From an uncultured Bradyrhizobium sp. (GTDB lineage Bacteria > Pseudomonadota > Alphaproteobacteria > Rhizobiales > Xanthobacteraceae), in assembly GCF_936928535.1 (NCBI RefSeq), contig NZ_CAKZHY010000168.1, positions 49,192-113,191 on the forward strand: DNA of 64,000 bases, given 5' to 3'. Shown here one piece after another: positions 43,495 through 52,462 of this stretch (its first letter is position 1; every line of letters starts with the position of its first letter). The notes under the pieces were generated by a model. That model made no database searches and had not been told where the DNA came from. It was given only the letters and a program-made list of their open reading frames with translations. Both the position numbers and the translations under genes were made by a program.

Positions 43495-45620
43495 GTGCGC
43501 CACCCCCCGCGCCGAAACTGCCGGTCAGCCTGGTAGCCAACCTAAAGCTATCGTCGTGGGTGCGGTTCATCGGCGAAGGCCGGGTGGCTATCTTACCCGG
43601 CAAGGTCGAGATCGGCCAAGGCATCGTCACCGCGCTGGCGCAGATCGCGGCGGACGAGCTCGATGTCGAGATCACCAGGATCGAGATGATCCGCGCCTCG
43701 ACGGCCACGAGCCCGAACGAGGGTGTCACCTCCGGCAGCTTGTCGATCCAGCAATCCGGTCGCGCGCTGCGCCACGCCTGTGCCGAGGTGCGCCAGCGCT
43801 TTCTCGCGGCAGCATCGGAGCGTCTCGGCGTCGATGCGGCGCTGCTCGGCGTCGAGGACGGAACGATCTCAGGGCCTGGCAATGTCAGAACCAGCTATTG
43901 GGAGTTGTCGGACGCCGTCTCGCTCGACCATGATGCCACGGCGGGCACGGTGGCGAAGTCGGCCGCCGCACGTAGCGTGGCCGGCCATTCGGTGCAACGC
44001 GTCGATGTCCCCGACAAGGTGTTCGCACGACCGCGCTTCATCCAGGATCTTGCGCTGCCAGGTCTCGTGCACGGGCGTGTGCTGCGACCGGACATCTCGC
44101 GGGCCAGGCTAACCACACTCGACGAAGCAGCCGCGCGCGCGGTCTCTGGGCTCCTCGCGATCGTCCGCGACGGCGGCTTTGCCGGCGTCGTCGCCGACAG
44201 CGAGGCCGCGGCCGAAGCGGCACTGAAGGCCCTGCGCAAGGGCGCGACATGGTCGGCCGGTGAGACGCTGCCCGATGAGAACGATCTGACTGACTTCCTG
44301 CGAAGCCAGCCGGTCGAGACGACGATCATCGACACCAGGACCGCGGCAGCGGCCAACGCCACGCGCACGCTCCGCCGGCAATACACCCGCCCCTACATCG
44401 CCCATGCCTCGATCGCACCATCCTGTGCGATAGCGCAATGGGATGGCGACCGGGTCCGTGTCTGGACGCACAGCCAGGGCGTCTATCTGCTCCGCGCCGA
44501 TCTTGCGATCGTGCTCAAGCTGCCGCCCGACAGAATCGTGGTCGAGCACATGGAGAGCGCGGGCTGCTATGGGCACAATGCGGCCGATGATGTCGCGCTC
44601 GATACCGTGCTGCTCGCCAAGGCCGCCGGCGGCCGTCCGGTTCGGGTGCAGTGGTCGCGCCACGACGAGATGGCCCACGCACCGTTCGGTGCCGCGATGG
44701 CCATCGAGATCGAGGCCGACCTCGATGCCGACAACGAGATCGTCGGCTGGCGCCACGCGATCTGGAGCAATGGTCATACCGCACGGCCGGGGCGTGCGGC
44801 CCAGCCCGCACTTTTGGCGGCGAGCGAGATCACAAATCCCTATCCGCGCATGATCTCGACCAATCCGCCCCCCGCCAATGGCGGCGGAGCCGATCGCAAC
44901 GCCGTTCCACTCTACGATCTCCCGGCCTGGACCATCACGAGCCATCGTCTGCTGACCATGCCGGTGCGCACCTCGTCGTTGCGGACCCTCGGCGCGCAAG
45001 GCAACGTGTTCGCGATCGAGTCCCAGCTCGACGAGGTCGCGGCCTTACGCGGCGAGGATCCCATCGCATTTCGCCTGCGGCACCTCCGCGACGAGCGAGC
45101 CAAGGACGTGATCCGCGCCGTCGCGCGACGTGCCGGGTGGAAGCCCGCGAGACAGACCGGTACTGGCTACGGCGTCGGCTTTGCCCGCTACAAGAACATG
45201 GGCGCCTATTGCGCTGCCATCGCCGAGATCGAAGGCGCCGACGACATCCGCGTGAAACGGCTGACACTGGCGGTCGACGTCGGCGAGGCCATCAATCCCG
45301 ACGGCGTCATCAACCAGATCGAGGGCGGCGCGATCCAGGCCACGAGCTGGGTATTGAAGGAGCGCGTCCGCTTCGACCGCGCGCATATCACATCGACCTC
45401 CTGGACGGACTATCCGATCCTGACCTTCAGCGAGGTCCCGGCGGTTGATGTCGAGATCATCCAACGGCCGGACATCGAGCCGGTCGGCGCCGGCGAGGCC
45501 GCGCACGGCCCGGTGACGGCGGCGATCGCGAATGCGGTCTTCGACTGCCTCGGCGTCCGCATCCGCGACCTGCCGATCACGCGCGACAGGATCATCGCAG
45601 CCATGGAGCTTGCATCGTGA
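43491..45620 (+). CDS. Molybdenum hydroxylase large subunit (isoquinoline oxidoreductase type)
   Basis: 709 residues from the ATG at 43491 (ATGA overlap with the [2Fe-2S] gene). 'EIGQGIVTALAQIAADEL' and the active-site Glu motif 'PVGAGEAAHGPVTAAIANAV' (near the C-terminus) are typical of the molybdenum-binding subunit in the isoquinoline 1-oxidoreductase group. No separate FAD subunit gene is present, as expected for that two-subunit type; electrons may go to a cytochrome. It would hydroxylate an N-heterocycle or aldehyde. The substrate is unknown, but the upstream binding-protein gene hints at a carboxylated one. Confidence 0.92.
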   Translation: MSAPPPAPKLPVSLVANLKLSSWVRFIGEGRVAILPGKVEIGQGIVTALAQIAADELDVEITRIEMIRASTATSPNEGVTSGSLSIQQSGRALRHACAEVRQRFLAAASERLGVDAALLGVEDGTISGPGNVRTSYWELSDAVSLDHDATAGTVAKSAAARSVAGHSVQRVDVPDKVFARPRFIQDLALPGLVHGRVLRPDISRARLTTLDEAAARAVSGLLAIVRDGGFAGVVADSEAAAEAALKALRKGATWSAGETLPDENDLTDFLRSQPVETTIIDTRTAAAANATRTLRRQYTRPYIAHASIAPSCAIAQWDGDRVRVWTHSQGVYLLRADLAIVLKLPPDRIVVEHMESAGCYGHNAADDVALDTVLLAKAAGGRPVRVQWSRHDEMAHAPFGAAMAIEIEADLDADNEIVGWRHAIWSNGHTARPGRAAQPALLAASEITNPYPRMISTNPPPANGGGADRNAVPLYDLPAWTITSHRLLTMPVRTSSLRTLGAQGNVFAIESQLDEVAALRGEDPIAFRLRHLRDERAKDVIRAVARRAGWKPARQTGTGYGVGFARYKNMGAYCAAIAEIEGADDIRVKRLTLAVDVGEAINPDGVINQIEGGAIQATSWVLKERVRFDRAHITSTSWTDYPILTFSEVPAVDVEIIQRPDIEPVGAGEAAHGPVTAAIANAVFDCLGVRIRDLPITRDRIIAAMELAS

Positions 45621-46315
45621 CGTCAGTGAACATCTTGAGCGGCGGTGCGGCGCAAGGCCTTGTGCGCGGCCTTGCCGAGGCCTTCAAGGCGCAGACCGGC
45701 TTTGGCATCGACGGCGAATTCGGCGCGGTCGGCGTGATGGCGGACAAGCTTCGTGCAAGTACACCGACGGATCTCGTGATCCTGACGCACGCGCTGCTTG
45801 CGAAGCTTGCGGCGGAGACGCTTGTCGTCCCCTCCTCGATCACCGATGTCGGCCGGGTCGAGACCGCGTTGGCGGTCCGCAGTCGCGACCCCAAGGTGAT
45901 CGCGAAGACGGAAGCCGATCTGCGCGACGTCCTGCGGTCCGCAGACGCCATCTACGTTCCTGATACCAAGGCCTCCACCGCAGGCCAACACGTCGCAAAA
46001 GTGCTGGATCAGCTCGGCATCGCCTACGAGGTCACTTCGCGCCTGAAAATCTATCCGAACGGTGCCACGGCGATGCGCGAACTCGCATCGTCCACCGCAA
46101 CGCGGCCGATCGGATGCACCCAGGCGACCGAAATCATCGCGACCGACGGCATCGCGCTGTCTGGATCTCTGCCGCCGGGATGCGAGCTGGTGACGATGTA
46201 CACAGCCGGCATCGCCGTGCAGGCAATCCATCCGAAGGAAGCGGCAGCGCTGATCGCGCTGCTGACTGGCGCAGATCATAGAGAGCTGCGCCAACGCATG
46301 GGCTTTGCAAACTAG
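45617..46315 (+). CDS. ModA-like substrate-binding protein without signal peptide
   Basis: 232 residues from a GTG at 45617 that overlaps the stop of the large subunit (GTGA), so it is translationally coupled. The fold resembles the molybdate-type/extracellular binding family: 'SVNILSGGAAQGLVRGLAEA', 'IDGEFGAVGVMADKLRAS', 'TDLVILTHALLAKL' and 'PIGCTQATEIIATDGI'. No signal peptide is present, so it should be cytoplasmic. Linked to a molybdenum enzyme operon, it might hold molybdate, the cofactor or a small ligand. The role is inferred. Confidence 0.75.
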   Translation: MTSVNILSGGAAQGLVRGLAEAFKAQTGFGIDGEFGAVGVMADKLRASTPTDLVILTHALLAKLAAETLVVPSSITDVGRVETALAVRSRDPKVIAKTEADLRDVLRSADAIYVPDTKASTAGQHVAKVLDQLGIAYEVTSRLKIYPNGATAMRELASSTATRPIGCTQATEIIATDGIALSGSLPPGCELVTMYTAGIAVQAIHPKEAAALIALLTGADHRELRQRMGFAN

Positions 46316-46321
46316 ATGGGC

Positions 46322-47134
46322 TTACTTGTGCAGCTGGGTCAGACCGGTCGGGGGGCCATCGACCCCGGTCCAGCCGCCGTCGACGAACAGCGTGCTGCCG
46401 CTGACATAGCTTGCGGCATCCGAAGCAAGATAGGCAACGGCCGTGGCGACCTCGTCGGCGCTGCTCCAGCGGTTGAACACGGTGTGGCCGGCATAGAGAT
46501 TGTAGATGTCGGGCCGCTGCTTGAACGGGCTGGTCAGCGCGGTCTCCACGATGCTCGGCGCGATCGCGTTGACGCGCACGCCGGCATGGCCGACCTCGGA
46601 GGCAAAACCCTTCACGAGCAAACCGATCGCTGCCTTGGTCGAGCCGTAGATTCCGAGACCCGGCTCGATGGTTACGGCGCGCACCGAAGAGCAAGCGATG
46701 ATGCTGCCGCCCTTCTGTTCGACCATGATCCGGCCGAACGCCTGGAAGAACCAGACCGTACCCTTGACGTTGAGGTTCAGGACGCGATCGAGATCCTCCT
46801 CGGTGTAGTCGAGGATGGTCTTGCGGATGTTGAGCCCGGGCGTCGTCACAGCGATGTCGAGCCGGAAAAATTTCTGCGTCACGATCTTGGCGAGCGCATT
46901 GACGTCCGTAGCGCTCGAAGCATCGCAACTTGCCGCCTCGGCCCAGCCACCCTTCTCGCGGATGCCAGCAGCCGTCGCCTCGGCCGCGTCAAGCGCGCGG
47001 TCGGCGCAGACGACGCGGGCACCGAGCCCCGCCAGCGCTTCGGCGGACGATTTGCCGATGCCAGATGCGGCGCCGAGCACCACGGCGGTCTTGCCGGTGA
47101 GATCGAAGAGCTTGCGATAGTCGGTCACGGTCAC
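46322..47134 (-). CDS. SDR-family oxidoreductase
   Basis: 270 residues of the classical SDR type. The cofactor motif 'VLGAASGIGKSSA' is near residues 19-31, the catalytic YxxxK in 'IYGSTKAAI' (about 163-171), with 'NVKGTVWFFQAF' and the Ser in 'IIACSSVRAV' also present. The C-terminus 'SGSTLFVDGGWTGVDG' is the usual SDR ending. An NAD(P)H-dependent alcohol or keto reductase; substrate unknown. It converges on the ModA-like gene (six-base gap) and is divergent from the GntR regulator, which may control it. Confidence 0.92.
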   Translation of the reverse strand: MTVTDYRKLFDLTGKTAVVLGAASGIGKSSAEALAGLGARVVCADRALDAAEATAAGIREKGGWAEAASCDASSATDVNALAKIVTQKFFRLDIAVTTPGLNIRKTILDYTEEDLDRVLNLNVKGTVWFFQAFGRIMVEQKGGSIIACSSVRAVTIEPGLGIYGSTKAAIGLLVKGFASEVGHAGVRVNAIAPSIVETALTSPFKQRPDIYNLYAGHTVFNRWSSADEVATAVAYLASDAASYVSGSTLFVDGGWTGVDGPPTGLTQLHK

Positions 47135-47202
47135 ATCCTTTTCTTGTTGCAGCCAAGCTGCTCGTTGCGCACCAAACGGCCGGGATACGAGAGGTCCGCG
47201 TA

Positions 47203-47210
47203 CAACGTTG
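47203..47210. promoter_or_regulatory. Palindrome in the SDR/GntR divergent spacer, operator candidate
   Basis: caacgttg is a perfect palindrome flanked by 'gta' and 'gta', about 70 bases upstream of the SDR start at 47134. GntR/FadR-type regulators bind short palindromes in such divergent spacers. Assignment to the 47502 regulator is a guess. Confidence 0.35.
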
Positions 47211-47471
47211 GTACACCCGGCAGCCGCCCCATCAATCCAAAAACGGCATCGATCGATGCTCGCTTCAACTTGGACTCCGCGCTCCGCCCGCCCTTAGGAA
47301 GGCCAACAGGGAAATGGATTCAAGGAGGGGCGCTTGAGCGCGGACAGATCCGTCATGGTCGCCAGACAATTCTCGCGCTCGGTTTTCGGCTTGAGGAAGC
47401 CGCATCATGCTGCAACGCAGCAGCGATGCCCCCTCCTAATCTCCTAGTTGATCTTCGTGCAGATCACCTCG

Positions 47472-47483
47472 TATACTAATATA
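47472..47483. promoter_or_regulatory. AT-rich imperfect palindrome before the GntR gene
   Basis: tatactaatata matches its own reverse complement at 10 of 12 positions and lies 19 bases upstream of the regulator ATG at 47502. It stands out in GC-rich surroundings and could be an autoregulatory operator or a -10 element. Confidence 0.35.
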
Positions 47484-47501
47484 TCAATTTACAGAGCACG
47501 C

Positions 47502-48242
47502 ATGCCCGCTCGCCCGACGAAGAAAGCTGAGGCCCCGGCTTCAGCCATCACTGGTCCTCGCCGCGGTAGGCCACCGCAGCGGGCGACGGCTTCGTCGCGC
47601 ATCTACAACGAGCTGCGCAGCGAATTGGTCACGATGCGACGCCGGCCGGGCGAAGCGATTTCGGAGTCCGAGATCGCGATCAACTATGGCGTCAGCCGCA
47701 CGCCGGTGCGCGAAGCGATCCTCAAGCTCTCCGACGAGGGCCTGCTCGACGTTTTCCCGCAGTCAGGCATCTTCGTATCGCGCATCCCGCTCGCCGCGCT
47801 GCCTGAAGCCATCATCATCCGCAAGGCTCTGGAAGAGACGACGGCACGGCTCGCGGCCGAACGTGCGACGACGAGCCAGGTTCTGCAATTGCGCTCGATC
47901 GTGGAACGTCAGCGCGAGGCGGATGAGGCCGGAGACCGTGCCGCATTTCACCGGGCCGACGAGCTATTCCACGCCACCATCGCCGATGTCGCCAGACATC
48001 CCGGAATCTGGACGCTGATCCTGCATGTGAAGGTGCATGTCGATCGCTATCGTCAACTGACGCTGCCCGTCACCGGCCGCATGACGCAGGTGATTGCCGA
48101 GCATGAGCCGATCCTCGCGGCGATCGAGGCGCGCGATCCGCAACGTGCGGGGATTGCGATGGAGCGGCATCTCGACCGGCTGCTCCGCGACATCTCGGAG
48201 ACGCAACATACCAATCCGGAGTTTTTCGCCAGCACGGAATGA
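47502..48242 (+). CDS. GntR-family regulator with FCD domain
   Basis: 246 residues from the ATG at 47502; an ATG-free upstream extension to 47448 is less likely. The winged helix is in the first 100 residues: 'ISESEIAINYGVSRTPVREA' and 'LSDEGLLDVFPQSGIFVSRI' segments are typical of GntR. The C-terminal FCD-type helical domain (about 110-240) includes 'FHRADELFHATIADVARHPG', with the His and Asp positions of its metal/ligand pocket. It precedes the TRAP operon in the same direction and diverges from the SDR gene, so it probably senses the TRAP substrate or its product. Confidence 0.92.
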   Translation: MPARPTKKAEAPASAITGPRRGRPPQRATASSRIYNELRSELVTMRRRPGEAISESEIAINYGVSRTPVREAILKLSDEGLLDVFPQSGIFVSRIPLAALPEAIIIRKALEETTARLAAERATTSQVLQLRSIVERQREADEAGDRAAFHRADELFHATIADVARHPGIWTLILHVKVHVDRYRQLTLPVTGRMTQVIAEHEPILAAIEARDPQRAGIAMERHLDRLLRDISETQHTNPEFFASTE

Positions 48243-48297
48243 CCGTATCTCCGGTCGACGACGACACACACCAAAGAAGTAATGAGGGAGGACTACC

Positions 48298-49302
48298 ATG
48301 AGACGCCGTGATTTCATCAAATTGAGTGCAGGACTCGGAGCCGGACTTGGAGCTGCCACGCTTGCTCCAATCTCGTCTAGCCGCGCCCAGACCAAGGCCG
48401 TGTTCAAGGCCGCCGACGTGCAGCCGGTCGGCTATCCGACCGTTGCCGCCGTCGAGAGCATGGGCAAGAAGCTCGCCGAAGCGACGAAAGGGCGGCTCTC
48501 GATCCAGACCTATCCCTCCGCGCAACTCGGCGCCGAGAAGGAGACGATCGAGCAAACACAGATCGGCGCGATCCAGATGCTGCGCGTCAGTGCCGGCGCG
48601 GTTGGCCCGATCGTCGACGACATCAACGTCGTCAACATGCCGTTCTTGTTCAAGAACGTGGCCCAATCCTGGAAGATGATGGACGGCGACGTCGGCCAGG
48701 AGCTGCTCGACAAGATCACGACGAGCCCGAACGCCAATCTGGTCGGTCTGTGCTGGATGGATTCCGGAGCCCGCAGCTTCTATAACACCAAACATCCGAT
48801 CAAATCGATCGCCGACATTCACGGTCTGAAGCTTCGCGTGATCGGCAACCCGATCTTCATCGACATGGTCAACGCCCTTGGCGGCAACGGCATCGCGATG
48901 GGCTACGACCAGGTGTTCTCATCGCTCCAGACCGGCGTGATCGACGGCGCCGAGAACAACCCGCCCAGCTACGTGTTCAGCAACCATTACACCGCGGCGA
49001 AATACTACTCGCTGACCGAGCACCTGATCATTCCCGAGATCCTCTGCTTCTCCAAGCGGTCCTGGACCGCGCTGTCGGCCGACGACCAGGCGCTGATCAA
49101 GAAGTTCGCGCGCGAGGCCCAGCTCGAGGAACGCGAGCTCTGGAAGAAATATGAGACGACCGCGATGGAGAAGGCCAAGGCCGCCGGCTGCGAGATCGTG
49201 GAGATCGCCGACAAGAAGCCATTCCAGGATGCGGTCAAGCCGGTCTGGGACAAGTATGGTCCGAAATACCAGGCCATGATCCAGCGCATCCAGGCGCTCT
49301 GA
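48298..49302 (+). CDS. dctP: TRAP transporter periplasmic binding protein, DctP
   Basis: 334 residues. The N-terminus is a twin-arginine-type signal, 'MRRRDFIKLSAGLGAGLG', cut near 'SSRAQ'. The mature protein follows DctP: 'LSIQTYPSAQLGAEKETIEQ', 'GLKLRVIGNPIFIDMVNALG', 'VFSSLQTGVIDGAENNPPSY', with the conserved Arg that binds the carboxylate in 'LKLRVIG'. A ribosome binding site 'gagggaggac' precedes the ATG. Captures an organic acid and passes it to DctQ-DctM. First of a three-gene TRAP operon. Confidence 0.95.
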   Translation: MRRRDFIKLSAGLGAGLGAATLAPISSSRAQTKAVFKAADVQPVGYPTVAAVESMGKKLAEATKGRLSIQTYPSAQLGAEKETIEQTQIGAIQMLRVSAGAVGPIVDDINVVNMPFLFKNVAQSWKMMDGDVGQELLDKITTSPNANLVGLCWMDSGARSFYNTKHPIKSIADIHGLKLRVIGNPIFIDMVNALGGNGIAMGYDQVFSSLQTGVIDGAENNPPSYVFSNHYTAAKYYSLTEHLIIPEILCFSKRSWTALSADDQALIKKFAREAQLEERELWKKYETTAMEKAKAAGCEIVEIADKKPFQDAVKPVWDKYGPKYQAMIQRIQAL

Positions 49303-49318
49303 GCCTTCTCAAACAAGA

Positions 49319-49352
49319 GCCAAAGCGCGGCGATCACTCATCGCGCTTTGGC
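49319..49352 (+). terminator. Hairpin between dctP and dctQ, attenuator candidate
   Basis: An 11-base perfect inverted repeat, gccaaagcgcg and cgcgctttggc, with a 12-base loop, starting 16 bases after the dctP stop and ending 38 bases before the dctQ start. No U tract follows. It may stabilise the dctP message or reduce read-through, giving more binding protein than permease. Confidence 0.75.
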
Positions 49353-49390
49353 CTTCGCAATCCGAACCACCGATAGAGCAGGAAACGAGG

Positions 49391-49906
49391 ATGGCCGCAC
49401 TGTTTCGCCGAGCGATGGACTTTCTCTACCTGCTGTGCGTGGTCGTCGGCTGCATCGCACTGGTGCTGATCTCCGCGGTGATCCCGTGGGCGGTGTTCAC
49501 GCGTTACGTGCTCAACAGCGCGGCGTCATGGCCGGAGCCAATGGCGGTGCTGCTGACGATCGTGCTGACCTTCATCGGCGCCGCTGCGGGCTACCGGCTC
49601 AACCTGCACATGAGCGTCAACTACTTCGCCAAGAAGCTGCCTCCGCTGCTGCAACGGGCGACGGACATTCTGGTCCAACTGCTGATGGCGCTGATCGCAC
49701 TGTTCATGGTGATCTGGGGGGAGAGCCTGGTCGAGGTCACCTGGCACAACAGCATCGCCGACTTCCCCTCGCTGTCGGTCGGCGTCACCTATCTGCCGAT
49801 TCCAATCGGCGGCGGCTGTCTGCTCCTGTTCGTGATCGAGCGGATTTTCCTCGGCCTGCCGCCCGACCCGATCGGCAAACACTCCGAAACCGCCCCCTTC
49901 GAGTGA
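49391..49906 (+). CDS. dctQ: TRAP transporter small permease, DctQ
   Basis: 171 residues with four membrane helices, beginning 'DFLYLLCVVVGCIALVLISA' (about 11-30). The 'FTRYVLNSAASWPEPMAVLL' segment (about 38-57) is the conserved DctQ loop between helices 1 and 2. It is the small membrane subunit of the TRAP carrier. It follows the hairpin after dctP and precedes dctM by 16 bases. Confidence 0.93.
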   Translation: MAALFRRAMDFLYLLCVVVGCIALVLISAVIPWAVFTRYVLNSAASWPEPMAVLLTIVLTFIGAAAGYRLNLHMSVNYFAKKLPPLLQRATDILVQLLMALIALFMVIWGESLVEVTWHNSIADFPSLSVGVTYLPIPIGGGCLLLFVIERIFLGLPPDPIGKHSETAPFE

Positions 49907-49922
49907 GCCGGGAGATATCACC

Positions 49923-51212
49923 ATGGACATCTTTATCCTCCTCGGCACGATGATCGTGTGCTTCCTGATCGGCATGCCGATCGCCTATTCGCTGGCGATG
50001 GCGGCAATCGCCGGCGCGCTGTCGGTCGGCATTCCCCTGGAAGCCCTGATGCTGAAGATTTCGGACGGCGTCAGCAAGGTTGCAATGCTGACGATCCCGT
50101 TCTTCGTGCTCGCCGGCGCCATCATGGCCGAAGGCGGCATGGCGCGGCGGCTGGTTGCCTTTGCCGACGTGCTGGTCGGCCTGACGCGCCTGCGCGGCGG
50201 CCTGTCCATCGTCAACGTGCTGGCGACCACCTTCCTCAGCGGCATCTCCGGCTCGGCCGTGGCCGATACGTCGGCGATTGGTTCGGTGATGATCCCGCAG
50301 ATGGAGAAGAACGGCTACCCGCGCGTCTTCGCCACCAACCTCACGATCTCCTCCTCGGTGCAAGCGCTGCTGGTGCCGCCGAGCCACAATGCCGTGCTCT
50401 ATTCGCTTGCTACCGGCGGCACGATCTCGATCAGCGCACTGTTCATGGCGGGCGTTTTTCCCGGCCTCCTGATCGGCTTCTCACTGATCATGCTGTGCCT
50501 GGTGATTGCCTATCGTGAAGGCCACCCGCAGGGCCGTGTCGTGCCAGCCAAGGATGCCGTCAAGATCACGATCGATGCGGCCTGGGGCCTGATCACGCTC
50601 GTCATCATCCTCGGTGGCATTCTGGGCGGCATCTTCACCGCGATCGAAGCCGGCGCGGTCGCCTGCATCTGGGCGTTCTTCGTCACCATGTTCGTCTACC
50701 GCGACTACAAATGGCGCGACCTGCCGGTGTTGCTACACCGGACCTTGCGCACCGTTGCGATGGTGATGACGCTGATCGCCTGCGCTTCCGCCGTCGGCTA
50801 CATCATGGCGCTGACGCAGATGCCGGCGAAGATGACAGCGTTCTTCCTGTCGATCTCCAGCAACAAATACGTCATCCTGTTGCTGCTCAACGTCCTCTTG
50901 CTGCTGCTGGGCACGCTGCTCGACATGGCGCCGTCGATCCTCATCGCCACGCCGATCCTGCTGCCGGTGATGCAAAACTTCGGCGTCGATCCCGTGCACT
51001 TCGGCATGATCATGCTGCTCAATCTCGGCATCGGCCTGTGCCATCCGCCGGTCGGCGCGATCCTGTTCGTCGGCTGCGCCGTCGGCAAGGTCTCGCTCGA
51101 AGAGGTCATGCGCAAGATCTGGCCGTTCTACGGCGTCATGCTGTTCGTGCTGATGCTCGTCACCTACCTGCCTGAGATCTCACTCTGGTTGCCGCGTCAC
51201 ATCCTGCACTGA
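49923..51212 (+). CDS. dctM: TRAP transporter large permease, DctM
   Basis: 429 residues, full DctM length, with about 12 membrane helices. Conserved pieces are 'FFVLAGAIMAEGGMARRLVA', 'SGSAVADTSAIGSVMIPQME' and 'LNLGIGLCHPPVGAILFVGC'. It is the ion-coupled channel, usually driven by sodium or proton gradient. The substrate is set by DctP. The last gene of the operon. Confidence 0.95.
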   Translation: MDIFILLGTMIVCFLIGMPIAYSLAMAAIAGALSVGIPLEALMLKISDGVSKVAMLTIPFFVLAGAIMAEGGMARRLVAFADVLVGLTRLRGGLSIVNVLATTFLSGISGSAVADTSAIGSVMIPQMEKNGYPRVFATNLTISSSVQALLVPPSHNAVLYSLATGGTISISALFMAGVFPGLLIGFSLIMLCLVIAYREGHPQGRVVPAKDAVKITIDAAWGLITLVIILGGILGGIFTAIEAGAVACIWAFFVTMFVYRDYKWRDLPVLLHRTLRTVAMVMTLIACASAVGYIMALTQMPAKMTAFFLSISSNKYVILLLLNVLLLLLGTLLDMAPSILIATPILLPVMQNFGVDPVHFGMIMLLNLGIGLCHPPVGAILFVGCAVGKVSLEEVMRKIWPFYGVMLFVLMLVTYLPEISLWLPRHILH

Positions 51213-51249
51213 GCTGCTCGCGCCTCGCGTCACTCGACGGACGGGAAAA

Positions 51250-51978
51250 TCACTCGCCGTCGAGGCCGCTCTCGGCAAGCTCGCGCAGCGCATCGGTGTC
51301 GAGCACGACGATGGCACCGTGCTCGAGGCGCACCCAGTTGCGACCGGCCCACGCCCGCAATTGCTTGTTGATGCTCTCGCGCGTCATCCCCACCATTTCG
51401 CTGATCTCTTGCTGGGTGATCGCAAGGGTGCCGCTGCCGGAATCGAACTTGCGCTCCTCGGTGAGGCCAAGCAATGCGCTCGCGAGCCGGCCCGGCAGAT
51501 TCTGCAAGATCACCTGCTCGACCTGTTGACTGGTCCAGCGCAGCCGCGCGCAGAGCAATTCGATGAACTTCATCGCCAGCGCCGGTTGACTCTTCACGAA
51601 CGGGAGGAAGTCGCGGCGGTCGATGATATAGAGCTCGCAATTGGTATTGGCAGTCGCATCGGCCGACCGTGGCGCACCATCGAGTACCGCGATCTCACCG
51701 AAAATCTCCCCGGGACCGATCAGATTGAGAATGGCGTTCCGGCCATCGGGGGACGAGGAGGAAATTTTCACCGTTCCCGTGATCACCGCGAACAGATTGT
51801 TTCCGGGGTCGCCCTTGGCGGCGATCGTCGCTCCGCGCTTGACCGTGGTGTGCTTGGCGTAGCGGCAGAGTTGATCGAGCGCGTCCGGCTCCAGATCTGC
51901 GAAGATCGGATGCTTGCGCAGGACCAACAGTTTGTTACCCGACGACTGCCGGGGGTCGCCGGTCTTGTCCTGAGGCAC
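51250..51978 (-). CDS. Crp/Fnr-family regulator, no Fe-S cysteines
   Basis: 242 residues. A cyclic-nucleotide-binding type beta-barrel covers about residues 25-140 ('GATIAAKGDPGNNLFAVITG', 'LIGPGEIFGEIAVLDGAPRS' segments), with the GE-x3 box and R96-type residues of cAMP-binding CRPs visible in 'GEIAVLDGAPRSA'. The C-terminal HTH_Crp is 'ITQQEISEMVGMTRESINKQ'. It lacks the cysteine cluster of FNR, so oxygen sensing through Fe-S is not expected. Cyclic AMP or another ligand is possible. It is convergent with dctM and near the second regulator at 52463. Confidence 0.9.
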   Translation of the reverse strand: MPQDKTGDPRQSSGNKLLVLRKHPIFADLEPDALDQLCRYAKHTTVKRGATIAAKGDPGNNLFAVITGTVKISSSSPDGRNAILNLIGPGEIFGEIAVLDGAPRSADATANTNCELYIIDRRDFLPFVKSQPALAMKFIELLCARLRWTSQQVEQVILQNLPGRLASALLGLTEERKFDSGSGTLAITQQEISEMVGMTRESINKQLRAWAGRNWVRLEHGAIVVLDTDALRELAESGLDGE

Positions 51979-52237
51979 GCCGGGACTCCTGAGACTGCGA
52001 GCGCTGGAGTTCCTGCGTAGTCAGTGTTGCCCGTCTTTTCAACCGGAAAGCACGGGACAGTTTGAGGCAACTGCCGTTAAAATGCCGCGATGACGCCACC
52101 AATACGCACCCGCAGGATGCGTTTGCGTCATTCAGACCATGCAGAGTTGCAGAGAAAGCAGATCGCGCTTGCGCATGGGCACGGCGGAATTGGTCCACGG
52201 CCGCCGTGGAAAGCGCGTCAGGATGATCCCGGGAACT

Positions 52238-52366
52238 TTAGCGCTTCGTATCCGAACCGAGCCCGCGAGCACTGGTCTGTCGGTCTGCCCAAGCCAACGC
52301 CAAGCCAAATGCGACGAAGACGGCCACTACGGCCACGGTCACCAACAGCGCGTCAGTCGGCATCAT
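52238..52366 (-). CDS. 42-residue membrane protein under an FNR-type box
   Basis: Reads from the ATG at 52366 (a second ATG follows at once) to a TAA, with a 'ggaggg' ribosome binding site 4 bases upstream. The product has one hydrophobic helix, 'ALLVTVAVVAVFVAFGLALA' (residues 6-25), and a polar C-terminus ending 'LGSDTKR'. A perfect FNR-type box lies 54 bases before the start. Its size and topology are like small subunits of respiratory oxidases, but no oxidase gene is adjacent and I do not recognise the family. Confidence 0.7.
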   Translation of the reverse strand: MMPTDALLVTVAVVAVFVAFGLALAWADRQTSARGLGSDTKR

Positions 52367-52419
52367 ACCCTCCCGGACTTTATTGTGAGGGCATTATTGG
52401 CGCGGCGCGACTACCGTCA

Positions 52420-52433
52420 TTGATCCGGATCAA
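52420..52433. promoter_or_regulatory. Perfect FNR/FixK box (ttgatccggatcaa)
   Basis: ttgat-n4-atcaa with fully symmetric half-sites, centred 60 bases upstream of the 42-residue gene. This is the consensus of FNR/FixK/FnrN regulators. An FNR-type gene lies 30 bases away, so low-oxygen control of the small gene is likely. Confidence 0.85.
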
Positions 52434-52462
52434 AATCAGCGAAGGCCCGGCAAGGCCGGGCT

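Noticed and set aside
43895..44999. Long minus-strand frames opposite the molybdenum hydroxylase large subunit.
   Set aside because: Mirror the codon bias of the real gene; no ribosome binding site or motif.
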